From: Pantoea vagans
GTDB lineage: Bacteria; Pseudomonadota; Gammaproteobacteria; Enterobacterales; Enterobacteriaceae
NCBI RefSeq assembly: GCF_001506165.1
Contig: NZ_CP011427.1
Location: 2,108,001 to 2,172,000 of the forward strand
Direction: 5' to 3'
Length of the DNA stretch: 64,000 nucleotides
Below are positions 40,562-49,470 of this stretch, piece by piece. The position numbers and the translations under genes are program-made. Positions within the stretch are counted from its first letter, which is position 1. Each line of letters starts with the position of its first letter. Below the pieces are notes generated by a model. That model worked only from the letters and a program-made list of their open reading frames with translations, was not told where the DNA came from and made no database searches.

Positions 40562-41485
40562 TTGATGGATAGTGATGATATGAAGTTTAGAATAGTTTAC
40601 GATGGACCAGCTCTGGATACGCATGAAATGGATGTGCGTGATCTTGCGCCTGCACTGCTGTCGCTATCAGATGCCTTGGAAGAAGCTGGGAAAACTATTT
40701 ATGGAAGAGAAAAGCGCATATCAGTCAAAGTTAACGCATCTTTCAGGGCCGGGTCATTTGGAGTTGATTTAATTGCGCAATCATCATCATTAACAAGTCA
40801 AATTATGGGTGTCTTCTCAGGAAATAACGCCTCTGCTGCCTGCAACATCATAAGTCTTGTTGGCTTTGGATATTACGCTACAAAAGAATCCTACAAAGGA
40901 CTCATCCAACTAATAAAGTGGATTGGACCGAGGAAAATAAAAAGAATTGAGCCAACATTTGATGGTTGTACAACTATTATAGTTGATGATGAAAGCGAGA
41001 TTTTTGACGATCAAGTCGTTGAACTTTACAAGAATAAAAAACTTAGGCGATCCCTTGAGAAGGTGATTACCAAACCCTTGGAAAAAGATGGGATTGATAG
41101 TTTTGCAGTAACCATCGATAATGGAAAAACATTTGTAGAAGTAAGTAAAGATGAGGCAATTTATTTCAAAGTAGATGGGGTAGCCGAAACTATTATTTCT
41201 GAATCTACGACTGAAAAGGCTCTTCAGCCTATTGATATCTCTTTCAGGGAAGGCAAAAGATGGCAATTTTCTGATGGCGGATCTTTATTTGAAGCAGAGG
41301 TTAGTGACCAGCACTTTATTGAAGCCATTGACAATCAGACGGTCGCCTTCGCTAAGGGAGATCTTTTATTGGTTGATTTAAAGGTTACTCAATTTCTAGC
41401 TGAAAAGGGAATTAAGACTACTTTTGAAATTATTAACGTTAAGAAAATAATAAATCCTCAACGGCAAATCGACTTCCCATTTTGA
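40562..41485 (+). CDS. Rex-position protein, candidate superinfection exclusion factor
   Basis: 307 residues, AT-rich codon use. N-terminal domain (FRIVYDGPALDTHEMDVRDLAPALLSLSDAL), a short hydrophobic segment near 93-112 (SAACNIISLVGFGYYATKES), and a C-terminal beta-rich domain. Similar uncharacterised proteins are found in many bacteria. It lies between cI and pL, the place of lambda rexAB, and would be expressed in the lysogen, so an exclusion or defence role is a reasonable inference. No catalytic motif recognised. Confidence 0.6.
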   Translation: MMDSDDMKFRIVYDGPALDTHEMDVRDLAPALLSLSDALEEAGKTIYGREKRISVKVNASFRAGSFGVDLIAQSSSLTSQIMGVFSGNNASAACNIISLVGFGYYATKESYKGLIQLIKWIGPRKIKRIEPTFDGCTTIIVDDESEIFDDQVVELYKNKKLRRSLEKVITKPLEKDGIDSFAVTIDNGKTFVEVSKDEAIYFKVDGVAETIISESTTEKALQPIDISFREGKRWQFSDGGSLFEAEVSDQHFIEAIDNQTVAFAKGDLLLVDLKVTQFLAEKGIKTTFEIINVKKIINPQRQIDFPF

Positions 41486-41537
41486 TCGAAATTTGTAAAC
41501 GCGAAGTATTATAATCCAGCCGCCGCGCCAGGTTTTT

Positions 41538-41723
41538 TCATGCCACCGGCAACCAACCCGTCCTGACCAGTTCCGCAGCATCCCTGTAGACCCCCTTCCC
41601 GATCACGTTCGTTTCCCGCCGTCGCATCTCCTCCAGTTTCTCCGATAGCGTGTATTCAGTTATCAACTCATCACTGAATTTTAGTTCAAGCACCGCCGTG
41701 CCGATTGCCGTGGTGATCATCAC
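41538..41723 (-). CDS. Small protein between rex position and pL, uncertain
   Basis: 61 residues, leftward, convergent with the rex-position gene. No strong ribosome binding site. The composition (LKFSDELITEYTLSEKLEEMRRRET) is plausible for a small helical protein, but no family is recognised. Confidence 0.35.
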   Translation of the reverse strand: MMITTAIGTAVLELKFSDELITEYTLSEKLEEMRRRETNVIGKGVYRDAAELVRTGWLPVA

Positions 41724-41870
41724 TGCACGTTCTTCGTTTAGTTCGAAAAGTCATCAACTCAATTTTCACTCAAATCAGCATATCACAACTGCGACTTTGC
41801 GGGCTTTATAGTACCTATTGAAAATAAATTCCCTTTCAAATCATAAAATTCATCACCGCTCGTAATTTAA

Positions 41871-41913
41871 TATCACCACTAGTGTTGACTATAAAATTAC
41901 TATTGGTGATACT
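41871..41913 (+). promoter_or_regulatory. pL and OL
   Basis: -35 TTGACT (41885-41890), 17-bp spacer, -10 GATACT (41908-41913). The core is nearly the same as pR. Operator motifs TATCACCA (41871) and TGGTGATA overlap it, as at OR. Confidence 0.85.
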
Positions 41914-41956
41914 AAGCCTATCAGCAGGACGCTGGCTAACAACGAAACGGATAACA

Positions 41957-41985
41957 CGCTCTTGTAAAAACGGTGACGGATCACC
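41957..41985 (+). promoter_or_regulatory. nutL: nutL (boxA and boxB)
   Basis: boxA CGCTCTTGTAAAAA, then boxB GGTGA-CGGA-TCACC, then TACGTGGCTGAAAAGC. Compared with nutR, both arms of boxB changed together while flanking bases stayed the same. Confidence 0.85.
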
Positions 41986-42107
41986 TACGTGGCTGAAAAG
42001 CCAACTAATACCAAAGCGTGAGTTTTGGGATGGGAAAGTGCAGCCCACCGAGGCGAGCCGAAGATAAGCACCGGCGCCCATCACTAAAATTCACTCAGGA
42101 GGTATCT

Positions 42108-42434
42108 ATGACACGCAGAACTCAATTCACTGGTTCAGCTGCAGGTCGTCGACGAGAACGCCGTGCAGGCCTCCAGAGCGAAGCCAGCAACAGTTCAGAA
42201 GTAATGCACCGCCCTACTCCAAATCGCGTCGTGTTGCAGTGCAAGCGCAGGGTAACACCAAGCGTTAATCGCGCAGTCGACACCGAGACTGATTATCACA
42301 AGCAGATTCTGGCGGGTGCCGCAGCATATGTTGAATACCGCATCAGCAGCAAATTTCAGAAGGTCAGCAACGAAGCGGGTCGTCAGATTCATGCGGTGCA
42401 GAAAATGCGAGGCAAGTCGATCCCATTGATATGA
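42108..42434 (+). CDS. N: Antitermination protein N
   Basis: 108 residues from the ATG at 42108 (AGGAGG upstream). Arginine-rich motif GRRRERRAGLQSE near the N-terminus matches TRRRERRAEKQA of lambda N. The C-terminus KMRGKSIPLI is almost identical to lambda KIKGKSIPLI. Binds boxB RNA at nutL/nutR. Confidence 0.93.
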   Translation: MTRRTQFTGSAAGRRRERRAGLQSEASNSSEVMHRPTPNRVVLQCKRRVTPSVNRAVDTETDYHKQILAGAAAYVEYRISSKFQKVSNEAGRQIHAVQKMRGKSIPLI

Positions 42435-42491
42435 GGTGAGTAAAGTTGAATGGTCTGAACTGCCAACACATTGCGCTGGCATTTAAAATGT

Positions 42492-42854
42492 TCAGTTCTT
42501 AGGAAGAGTTTTATCAGAAGCTTCACTTACACCGGTAATATCATTAAGACCGTCATGATTAATTTCTTCGTCAGCACCATCAACCGCTCTGGAGATGCTC
42601 AACAAATTTTGAAGTTCGCTTAACAATAATGCAGCGTCTGACTTCAACACCTCATCGGTCTCTACTGAATCAATAACTGTGTTGATAGCTTTATTTGCTC
42701 CCTCTATCATCTCGGTAACGCCGCCCTGCTTCCCTACAGCTAAAACAAGTGCACTTATCAGTAGGGATTGAGCTTCAACACGGGCTGTTAATTGTTTCAT
42801 CTCCGCATCAATGTGGGAAATTTTGGCAAGCATGCTTAAGACAACGTTTTTCAT
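42492..42854 (-). CDS. Early-region protein of unknown function
   Basis: 120 residues, helical and acidic, begins MKNVVLSMLAKISHIDAEMKQLTARVEAQ with heptad-like spacing. Leftward, against the pL operon, downstream of N. No family recognised. Confidence 0.55.
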   Translation of the reverse strand: MKNVVLSMLAKISHIDAEMKQLTARVEAQSLLISALVLAVGKQGGVTEMIEGANKAINTVIDSVETDEVLKSDAALLLSELQNLLSISRAVDGADEEINHDGLNDITGVSEASDKTLPKN

Positions 42855-43014
42855 GTCATTGACCCCATAAAACTTGGATCATAACTTCAGAAAGGAGCGC
42901 TGCAAACAACATAGTTCCTAAAATTTCTAACCCGTCTCATGCCAAATTTTTGAAACCTAAAATGTGGTTACTTTTTCATCAACCGATAAACATCGAGCAA
43001 CATCAGTTACTTAC

Positions 43015-43140
43015 TCACTTTCGCCGACAGCGTTCGGAACACTTGCGAACCTCATCCCAGCACTTTTCCCATTTTTTACGCCAAGTAAAGGGGCGGCCAC
43101 AAACTGTGCAAATTTTGGTTGGGAGTTCGTTTTTATTCAC
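43015..43140 (-). CDS. DUF2256 zinc-finger protein
   Basis: 41 residues from a GTG at 43140 (AAGGA upstream) overlapping the stop of the gene before it. Contains the full family signature: [19 protein letters not shown] then W(D)EV(R)KCSERCRRK with four cysteines. In other bacteria DUF2256 genes often lie near photolyase/cryptochrome genes; in a prophage it is unusual. Function unknown. Confidence 0.75.
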   Translation of the reverse strand: MNKNELPTKICTVCGRPFTWRKKWEKCWDEVRKCSERCRRK

Positions 43141-43396
43141 GGTGTTCCTTATGAGATTTGGCCTCAACAAGAATCAGCGGACATTTCCTCACTTTACAGG
43201 CTTGGGAATACGCCAATTCACATACATCGCAAATACTTCTTACTTCAGACTGATATTCGTACTCCATGTAATAACGGAAGTTGCCACCATTCGTATCTGT
43301 TCGCCAGAAACGGAGGGGTTCCAGTAGTTCATCTAGCTGCCTGAAAGTCAGGCCTGTGGGGTTATGAAAACCCACTCTTACGCGATAAGTAGTCAT
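43133..43396 (-). CDS. Phage protein coupled to DUF2256 gene
   Basis: 87 residues from the ATG at 43396. [33 protein letters not shown]... then a cysteine-rich end ([20 protein letters not shown]). Probably forms an operon with the DUF2256 gene, which it overlaps by 8 bp. On the minus strand against the pL operon. The plus-strand reading frames here are shadows. Confidence 0.6.
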   Translation of the reverse strand: MTTYRVRVGFHNPTGLTFRQLDELLEPLRFWRTDTNGGNFRYYMEYEYQSEVRSICDVCELAYSQACKVRKCPLILVEAKSHKEHRE

Positions 43397-43472
43397 GATT
43401 TGATAATCCCTAACCCTCTGATTTGTTACAACCCGGTAATTAATCTCGCTGTGATAGGGATTTCCTAAATAC

Positions 43473-43498
43473 ACCCGCCTCTGAGCGGGTATTTTTTT
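43473..43498 (+). terminator. Terminator in the pL operon
   Basis: ACCCGC/GCGGGT (43473-43490) then AT7. N should let polymerase pass it. The following GCCCGCAGGAGAAGG contains the ribosome binding site of the next gene. Confidence 0.75.
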
Positions 43499-43515
43499 GC
43501 CCGCAGGAGAAGGAA

Positions 43516-44628
43516 ATGAGTGAAACAACGGATTTAGTCGTCATCGAAAAGTCGAACGCGATGGCGGTGTTTACTACCAAAGAGCAGCTCGACCCGATCA
43601 TTGAAGCAATCGAGAAAGAGGCGCGCAGCCTTGTTCCTGATGTCACCACGAAGAAAGGCCGTGATGCTATTGCATCAATGGCGCATAAGGTGGCCCGCTC
43701 TAAAACCTATATCGACAACGCAGGCAAGGAGCTGGTTGCCGAGCTTAAAGCCCTGCCTAAGCAGATTGACGAAAGCCGCCGCGTGGTGCGTGAGCGTCTT
43801 GACGCTCTAAAGGATGAAGTGCGTCGACCACTTAATGAGTGGGAGCAGGCAGAAGACGAACGCAAGCAGGCATTACGGCAGCGATTGGCTGACCTCAGGG
43901 CGCTGGCAGACGTTATTGACGATGCAGGTAACTATCTGCCGTCCTCTGACATTCAGGCCCGTCTCAGTGAAGCCAAAGCAGTGACGCTGGATGACACTTG
44001 GCAGGAAATTGCCACTGAAGCAGGTGTGGCTAAGGATGCCACAGTGCAGAAGCTGGAATCCGCGGTAATTGTAGCCAAACAGCGTGAAGACCAGGCCGCT
44101 GAACTCGAGCGCCTCCGCAAAGAAGCGGAAGAGAAAGCGCGCCGCGATCACGAAGAGAAGTTGAAGCAGGAAGCCGCTGAAGCCGCCCGCCGTGAAGCCG
44201 AACAGAAAGCACAGGTTGAGCACGAAGCAGCAGAGCGCCGCGAAGCAGAGTTGAAGGCCAAAGCAGAACAGGCAGAGCGTGACCGTATCGCCGCACAGGA
44301 ACGTGCAGAGCGCGAAGCCAGGGAAGCGCAGGAGCGAACCGCCAGACTGGCGCAGGAAGCTCGTGAGCAGGCTGAACGCGAGAAGCAGGCAGCCATCGCC
44401 GAAGAGCAGCGCAAAGCCAAAGCGGCGGAGGATGCCCGCCTGGCTGAAGAGAAACGCATCGCCGACGAAACTGCAAAGCGCGCAGCAAACGAAGCGCACC
44501 GCAAAGCAGTGGGTACCGCTGTAGTTAACGCGCTGATCGCTAACGCTGGCCTGTCACGCGAAGCAGCTATCGCCACTCTGGTAGCGCTGAAAGACGGCCT
44601 GATTCCTCACACCACCATCAATTACTGA
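43516..44628 (+). CDS. Coiled-coil protein of the recombination operon (DUF1351-like)
   Basis: 370 residues, good AGGAGAAGG site. N-terminal 110 residues: AIEKEARSLVPDVTTKKGRDAIASMAHKVARSKTYID is a conserved phage domain. Residues 195-330 are a long Glu/Ala/Arg/Lys coiled coil (TolA-like by composition only). C-terminal globular domain ends GLIPHTTINY. Commonly found just upstream of recE/recT or similar genes; may assist recombination. Confidence 0.7.
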   Translation: MSETTDLVVIEKSNAMAVFTTKEQLDPIIEAIEKEARSLVPDVTTKKGRDAIASMAHKVARSKTYIDNAGKELVAELKALPKQIDESRRVVRERLDALKDEVRRPLNEWEQAEDERKQALRQRLADLRALADVIDDAGNYLPSSDIQARLSEAKAVTLDDTWQEIATEAGVAKDATVQKLESAVIVAKQREDQAAELERLRKEAEEKARRDHEEKLKQEAAEAARREAEQKAQVEHEAAERREAELKAKAEQAERDRIAAQERAEREAREAQERTARLAQEAREQAEREKQAAIAEEQRKAKAAEDARLAEEKRIADETAKRAANEAHRKAVGTAVVNALIANAGLSREAAIATLVALKDGLIPHTTINY

Positions 44629-44662
44629 TCACCCAATCTAACCAACACCAAGGAAACCCACG

Positions 44663-44842
44663 ATGTCATATGCAATCGCGGGCGATGCCATCGTGGCTCG
44701 CCCTAGCTTTACCACGCCTGTAATCAACCAGTTCGCATTCAAATTATCAGGTGCAGACGTTATGCACTGGCAGCCAAAAAGCCGCTTGCAGCAGCTTTGG
44801 GAGCGTTTGGTTGAAGTTATCACGCAGGACGGCAACCCATGA
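44663..44842 (+). CDS. Small early protein
   Basis: 59 residues, ATG at 44663 with AAGGAAA upstream; its stop overlaps the next start (ATGA). Soluble, with a C-terminal amphipathic helix (RLQQLWERLVEVITQDG). No family recognised. Confidence 0.55.
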   Translation: MSYAIAGDAIVARPSFTTPVINQFAFKLSGADVMHWQPKSRLQQLWERLVEVITQDGNP

Positions 44843-44982
44843 AATCAGAACAAAAAGCCGAGCAGTACCAGAAGCAACAGGAAACGTGGGACCGCCAACG
44901 CGCCGAGTTACTGAAGCGCTCCAACGGCTTCACCTTCATCAACGCTTTTTTGCAGCGCCTGATCATGGGGGAACGCAAATGA
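44839..44982 (+). CDS. Small early protein, Gln-rich
   Basis: 47 residues, overlaps both neighbours by 4 bp (ATGA). Helical, Gln/Lys/Glu-rich N-terminus (EQKAEQYQKQQETWDRQRAELL). Unknown function; tight coupling supports expression. Confidence 0.55.
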   Translation: MKSEQKAEQYQKQQETWDRQRAELLKRSNGFTFINAFLQRLIMGERK

Positions 44983-45296
44983 AATTCCGCCTGCACAACA
45001 AAGACGGAAAAGAGGTTCAGGCCATTGCCAACAGCCTGCCGGATGGCGAACTACAGATCATCGCAGCACGTGTTGACGAAATCATGAATAAGCGCGGCAT
45101 GAGCCCTATTGTGGCGCCAGCCTGCGCATGGATGCTTCGCCACTTCGACCATGAAGCCATGGGCATGTTTGACATGGATGATGAGCTGGAAATGGCAGCT
45201 GACGCATTCATGCGCGACATGATGATCACCGCCGCTAAGCGCGAGCGGGCAATTGAAATCTGGAAGCACAAACACAGTTACGACGAGGTGGCGTGA
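44979..45296 (+). CDS. Early-region protein of unknown function
   Basis: 105 residues from the ATG at 44979, coupled to the previous stop. Acidic middle (HFDHEAMGMFDMDDELEMAADAFM). No recognised domain. Directly upstream of recE. Confidence 0.6.
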   Translation: MKFRLHNKDGKEVQAIANSLPDGELQIIAARVDEIMNKRGMSPIVAPACAWMLRHFDHEAMGMFDMDDELEMAADAFMRDMMITAAKRERAIEIWKHKHSYDEVA

Positions 45297-46114
45297 TGGA
45301 ACCGGGCATTTACTTCGATATCAGCAATGAGGCGTATCACCATGGCGCCGGGATCAGCAAATCACAGCTGGACGACATTTCGATTAACCCCGCCATTTTC
45401 CAGTGGCGCAAAGAAGCGCCGGAAGACGAAGAGAAGAAATCGGCACTCGACATGGGAACGGCACTTCACTGCTTGCTGCTCGAGCCGGAAGAGTTCGATA
45501 AGCGCTTCATCATCGCACCGGAGTTTAACCGCCGAACCAACGAGGGCAAGGCGAGCGAAAAAGCCTTCCTGGCGGATTGCAGCGGCATGGGTATGACGGT
45601 CATGGATGCCGAACAGGGGCGCAAGTTGCAACTGATGCGCACCAGCGCCCTCGCCCACCCCGCCGCGCGCTGGCTGCTTGAAGCTGAGGGCCATCAGGAA
45701 GCCTCGATTTACTGGAACGATGACCAGACCGGTGAGTTGTGCCGGATTCGGCCTGACAAATTCCTCACCGGGCAGCCAGTCATCGTGGACGTGAAGAAGG
45801 TGGCGGACATGAGCCGCTTCGCCCGCCACGTTGAAGAGTTCCGCTACCACGTTCAGGACGCCTACTACCGCGAAGGCTACAGCAAGCACTTCGGCGAATA
45901 CCCGCTTTTCGTTTTCATCGCCGTCAGCGAGTCGATTGATTGCGGCCGGTACCCGGTTCGCGTGTTCCAGCTATGTGAGGATGACGTCACGGTTGGTTAT
46001 GACCTGTTCCGCCGCGACCTGACCGCCTACCACGAATGCATGCAGTCCGGTAACTGGGGCGGCATTGAAGAAATCACGCGCCCTGAGTGGGCTAAGAGAA
46101 AGGATTACGCATGA
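45296..46114 (+). CDS. recE: RecE-type exonuclease (exonuclease VIII C-terminal domain)
   Basis: 272 residues, equivalent to the nuclease domain of Rac RecE. N-terminal PGIYFDISNEAYHHGAGISKSQLDDI and MGTALHCLLLEPE, then nuclease motifs CRIRPDKF and VIVDVKKV (D...D-x-K). Degrades double-stranded DNA 5'-3' and feeds RecT. Stop overlaps the recT start. Confidence 0.92.
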   Translation: MEPGIYFDISNEAYHHGAGISKSQLDDISINPAIFQWRKEAPEDEEKKSALDMGTALHCLLLEPEEFDKRFIIAPEFNRRTNEGKASEKAFLADCSGMGMTVMDAEQGRKLQLMRTSALAHPAARWLLEAEGHQEASIYWNDDQTGELCRIRPDKFLTGQPVIVDVKKVADMSRFARHVEEFRYHVQDAYYREGYSKHFGEYPLFVFIAVSESIDCGRYPVRVFQLCEDDVTVGYDLFRRDLTAYHECMQSGNWGGIEEITRPEWAKRKDYA

Positions 46115-47010
46115 GCAACGAACTGACGCAGTCACCAGTCAATGAGGCTGACACTAAGGCAGCCATCTTCAGCCCGAGCGGCCTGCAGAAGTTACAGGCG
46201 TTTGCCAATGTGATGGCAGAAGGTCGCGCAACGGTACCGGCACATCTGGCCGGCAAGCCTGCTGACTGTCTGGCGATCGCTCTGCAGGCCGCGCAATGGG
46301 GAATGAACCCCTACGCAGTCGCGCAGAAAACGCATCTGGTTAACGGCACACTGGGATATGAAGCTCAGTTGGTTAACGCAGTAATCACCAGCTCAACCGC
46401 TGTGCAGGGGCGTTTTAAATATGAATATGGCGGCGACTGGGAGAAGTTTAAGCCGGGGGCAGCTAACGCGGCCAATGAGCGAGGCTTGTTTGTGCGCGTC
46501 GGCGCAGTGCTGCGCGGTGAAACTGACGTCACCTGGGGTGAACCGCTATTTATGGAGTACGTCACCACGCGTAATTCCCCGCTATGGAAAACGGCACCAA
46601 AACAGCAGTTGGCTTATCTGGCCGTCAAATACTGGGCGCGCCTTTACTGCCCTGATGTGATCCTTGACGTTTATACGCCAGACGAGTTCGAGCCACAGCA
46701 GCGGTCAGAACGTGATGTTACTCCGGCGCGCAGCCGTGCCGACCTGAACAACCTGATCAACAACAAGACAGAAACACAGCAGCCTGAGCGCGAAATTAAC
46801 CCAGCGACGAACACCAGTGCCCCAAAGCGCACGCCGGATGAACTGCTTGCAGATTTTACCGAAGAGGCTGGAAAGGCGGATTCAATTGACCGCCTGGACA
46901 AGTGCTACAAATACGCCTCGAAGCATCTGGCGGAGCAAGCAGAACTGCTTGATCAGGCAACCAACACCTACCTCAATCACAAATCGCGACTGGAAGAATC
47001 CGGATCGTAA
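46111..47010 (+). CDS. recT: RecT single-strand annealing protein
   Basis: 299 residues. RecT core: ALQAAQWGMNPYAVAQKTHLVNGTLGYEAQLVNAVI and GEPLFMEYVTTRNSPLWKTAPKQQLAYLAVKYW. Works with RecE in phage recombination and possibly circularisation. Confidence 0.93.
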   Translation: MSNELTQSPVNEADTKAAIFSPSGLQKLQAFANVMAEGRATVPAHLAGKPADCLAIALQAAQWGMNPYAVAQKTHLVNGTLGYEAQLVNAVITSSTAVQGRFKYEYGGDWEKFKPGAANAANERGLFVRVGAVLRGETDVTWGEPLFMEYVTTRNSPLWKTAPKQQLAYLAVKYWARLYCPDVILDVYTPDEFEPQQRSERDVTPARSRADLNNLINNKTETQQPEREINPATNTSAPKRTPDELLADFTEEAGKADSIDRLDKCYKYASKHLAEQAELLDQATNTYLNHKSRLEESGS

Positions 47011-47674
47011 TTATGCGCAGCATCCCTCAGTACCGGAGAAACGGACGCCCAAACCAAGGCTTTAAGGAGAAAACCGTTTATTAACTCATCAAAAAACCAA
47101 TGACAGGGGGCGAATTAAGCGCCCTTTTTCAAATGTCACTCGGTGAGTTTAACGCGCTCATGCAAGGCTACCTTCGTGGTTAAATGGCAGTGATTAACGC
47201 CAGCGCATCGATTAGGTTGAAGAAATGATTCCCGGTAAGTTTGGCCTACCAAGGCAGATGAGCCCTGAAGCGAAAGAGGCGGACCTGATTATGCGGCTGC
47301 CGAACGCCGTAGCCTCGATTAAGATGACGGCGGGCATGCCAGATTCTTGAAAATGTTGAGCCTGATGCGTTCCTGCCCCCCCGATCAATCCTCGCTAGGC
47401 ACCCGTACTTTTCCTGCAGCACTACAATGATCTCAGAGAAGTAGCCATGGCTTAACACCGCTCTCGCGGCGTATCAATCAAATCGAACGCGATTAAGTGG
47501 ATGCACCGCCGCAAATTAGCGGTCGAATACCCTACGTCAACAGTTACGTATGCTTTATATATAAGTCCAATTATTTAAACTTTTAATTAGAATAAATCAT
47601 AGGAAAATTATATAATTAAAAATCCCTTAATCCCCAAATTGAAAGCGCAGTTTAAAAACTGCGCTTTGATTACC
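47011..47674. other. Interval after recT with tiny reading frames
   Basis: No gene of normal size. Three short plus-strand frames are possible: 47013-47084 (23 residues), 47100-47183 (27 residues) and 47225-47350 (41 residues, MIPGKFGLPRQMSPEAKEADL). They may be remnants of a longer phage gene. From about 47510 the sequence becomes very AT-rich. Confidence 0.3.
47642..47667. terminator. Bidirectional terminator at the DUF2971 gene end
   Basis: Perfect inverted repeat AAAGCGCAGTTT/AAACTGCGCTTT, T-rich on one side and A-rich on the other. It separates the rightward recombination operon from the leftward DUF2971 gene. Confidence 0.75.
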
Positions 47675-48451
47675 TCACTGATTATTGATACTTATAATAT
47701 GAGAGTGTACATCCACCCTCTCCAAGCCCCATGAGTCATCTTTTAACCTGCAAAAGTAGACTTTTGCATCAGGGAAATACTTTTTGGTTTTATTAATGAC
47801 TAGTTCAACATATTCCTTGTGGTATGAGTTTCTCATTCCAAAATATATTTCCTTCACTGCGGCCCGCTCAATACTTTCTATAAAGCTCTTCTTAGTTCTA
47901 CCAGTATTTCTTATTACTCTAACCTCTTCCTCATAAGACCATTCTTGGGCTTTCATGAGGAATACCCTTTGCATGGTTTCTAAATTTTCATACTCAAACC
48001 TATGAGCTCCACCTTCAAAAAATTGATAGTTATCACTTTTTAAATAATGGTGAAATGGTCTCGTTTTAGTGTAAATAACACTACCAAACTTTGCTGGCAA
48101 AACATTTTTCGACTCATCGTTTAACCCAGCTTCATTCACATCTATACCTATAACCATCCCAGCATGCGCGTGATTATTTATGTCAAGGCTTATAAAATTT
48201 CTATTCGAAAACTTATGCCCATAAGCATAATGCGACCACATTAAAGAATTCAGTGGATTTCTGGAGAGGGATAATGCCCCATAACATTGAGATAAAGTCA
48301 TCAAATTCCAGTCGTGATTTTTTGAACCATCATATTTAAGCGCTGCAGCTTCAAAAGGATCATTCAGTTCATCAATCCTAGTGAACCTTACCGAAGGACT
48401 CCTTAATAAAAATCTTGAAAGATTAAGCCTGTGATATTTATAAAGAATCAA
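47675..48451 (-). CDS. DUF2971 protein, possible defence moron
   Basis: 258 residues. Starts ILYKYHRLN and has RFTRIDELNDPFEAAA, the DUF2971 signature, and EWSYEEEVRVI in the middle, typical of the family. The coding sequence and flanks are much more AT-rich than the adjacent genes, which suggests recent acquisition. Leftward in a rightward operon, with its own terminator. DUF2971 proteins are often found in defence islands, but the mechanism is unknown to me. Confidence 0.75.
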   Translation of the reverse strand: MILYKYHRLNLSRFLLRSPSVRFTRIDELNDPFEAAALKYDGSKNHDWNLMTLSQCYGALSLSRNPLNSLMWSHYAYGHKFSNRNFISLDINNHAHAGMVIGIDVNEAGLNDESKNVLPAKFGSVIYTKTRPFHHYLKSDNYQFFEGGAHRFEYENLETMQRVFLMKAQEWSYEEEVRVIRNTGRTKKSFIESIERAAVKEIYFGMRNSYHKEYVELVINKTKKYFPDAKVYFCRLKDDSWGLERVDVHSHIISINNQ

Positions 48452-48585
48452 AACGCCCCCTTTAGTTTAACTTTAAATCCTGATTGCCAATCATAGTTGC
48501 TTTAGAGGCATAAAAATGATGCCCCATTCAAAAATCCCATAAATTAAGTTGAAAATCGATTAGTTAAATTTAGGAGTATTAGGAA

Positions 48586-49470
48586 ATGACTAAAAAACAG
48601 CGTTCAGTCTATGTGAATGCTCTTGAGACTTTAAGAACTGCATCGGTGCACCAACTAAAGCAGGTTGGCGACCAGTGGCGCACCCCTGATCCAATCTGGT
48701 GGGGCATTAATTCGCTGTACGGCCCTTTCGTGCTCGACCTGTTTGCCGATCGCGAGAACAACAAATGCGAGGCGTATTACTCCGCCGAAGATAATGCGCT
48801 AACGCAGGACTGGTCAGCCCGGCTGGCGGAACTGAATGGCGCAGCGTATGCGAACCCGCCTTACAGTCGAGCCAGTGAGCACGATGGGCATTACATCACC
48901 GGCATGCGCCACATCATCGCCCACACCATGGCAATGCGTGAGCTTGGCGGGCGATATGTCTATTTCATCAAAGCGGCAACCGCCGAGACGTGGTGGCCGG
49001 AAGAAGCGGATCACGTTGCCTTTGTGCGCGGGCGCATCAGTTTCGACTTGCCAGAATGGTACCGGCCAGAGGAAGGCCAGCCAGCAGAATCATCAGCCGG
49101 GTTCGGCGCAGCGATCGCTGTGTTCGATAAGAACTGGCGCGGGCCGAAAATGGACTATGTCAGCCGGGAAGAGCTGGAGATGCGCGGCGCAGCAATGATG
49201 TCGATGATTGAACGCGCAGCAGGCAAGATGGCGCGACAGATTCAGCTGCAAAATATTCCTGAAATTATTCCTGAAACAGGTAACCGTGTCTGGCCCGCAG
49301 AAGTCACGTTGATTGCGAAGCAGATCCCCGCGCTTCATTCAATTGAAGATGGACACCATCAGAAGGTGATGCAGCACATAAACCGCATGTTGCTTGAACG
49401 CCACCCGTCAGCAGAAATCATCACCGCAGCTCAGTCGCTAACCGCATCGTTTGGAGAACAAGTCCTATGA
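48586..49470 (+). CDS. Phage DNA N6-adenine methyltransferase
   Basis: 294 residues, AGGAG upstream. QVGDQWRTPDPIWWGIN and FVLDLFADRENNKCEAYYSAEDNAL give the phage Dam-type SAM-binding start, and AYANPPYSR is the NPPY catalytic motif. Probably protects phage DNA from restriction or timing signals. Overlaps the cytosine methyltransferase start. Confidence 0.88.
   Translation: MTKKQRSVYVNALETLRTASVHQLKQVGDQWRTPDPIWWGINSLYGPFVLDLFADRENNKCEAYYSAEDNALTQDWSARLAELNGAAYANPPYSRASEHDGHYITGMRHIIAHTMAMRELGGRYVYFIKAATAETWWPEEADHVAFVRGRISFDLPEWYRPEEGQPAESSAGFGAAIAVFDKNWRGPKMDYVSREELEMRGAAMMSMIERAAGKMARQIQLQNIPEIIPETGNRVWPAEVTLIAKQIPALHSIEDGHHQKVMQHINRMLLERHPSAEIITAAQSLTASFGEQVL

Noticed and set aside
42950..43344. 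Plus-strand proteins of 125-126 residues
   Set aside because: They oppose the DUF2256 gene and its partner, which have family signature, coupling and ribosome binding sites.
43873..44576. Minus-strand frames of 142-208 residues opposite the coiled-coil gene
   Set aside because: Shadows of the Glu/Ala/Arg-rich repeat coding sequence; Ser/Cys/Leu-rich low complexity.
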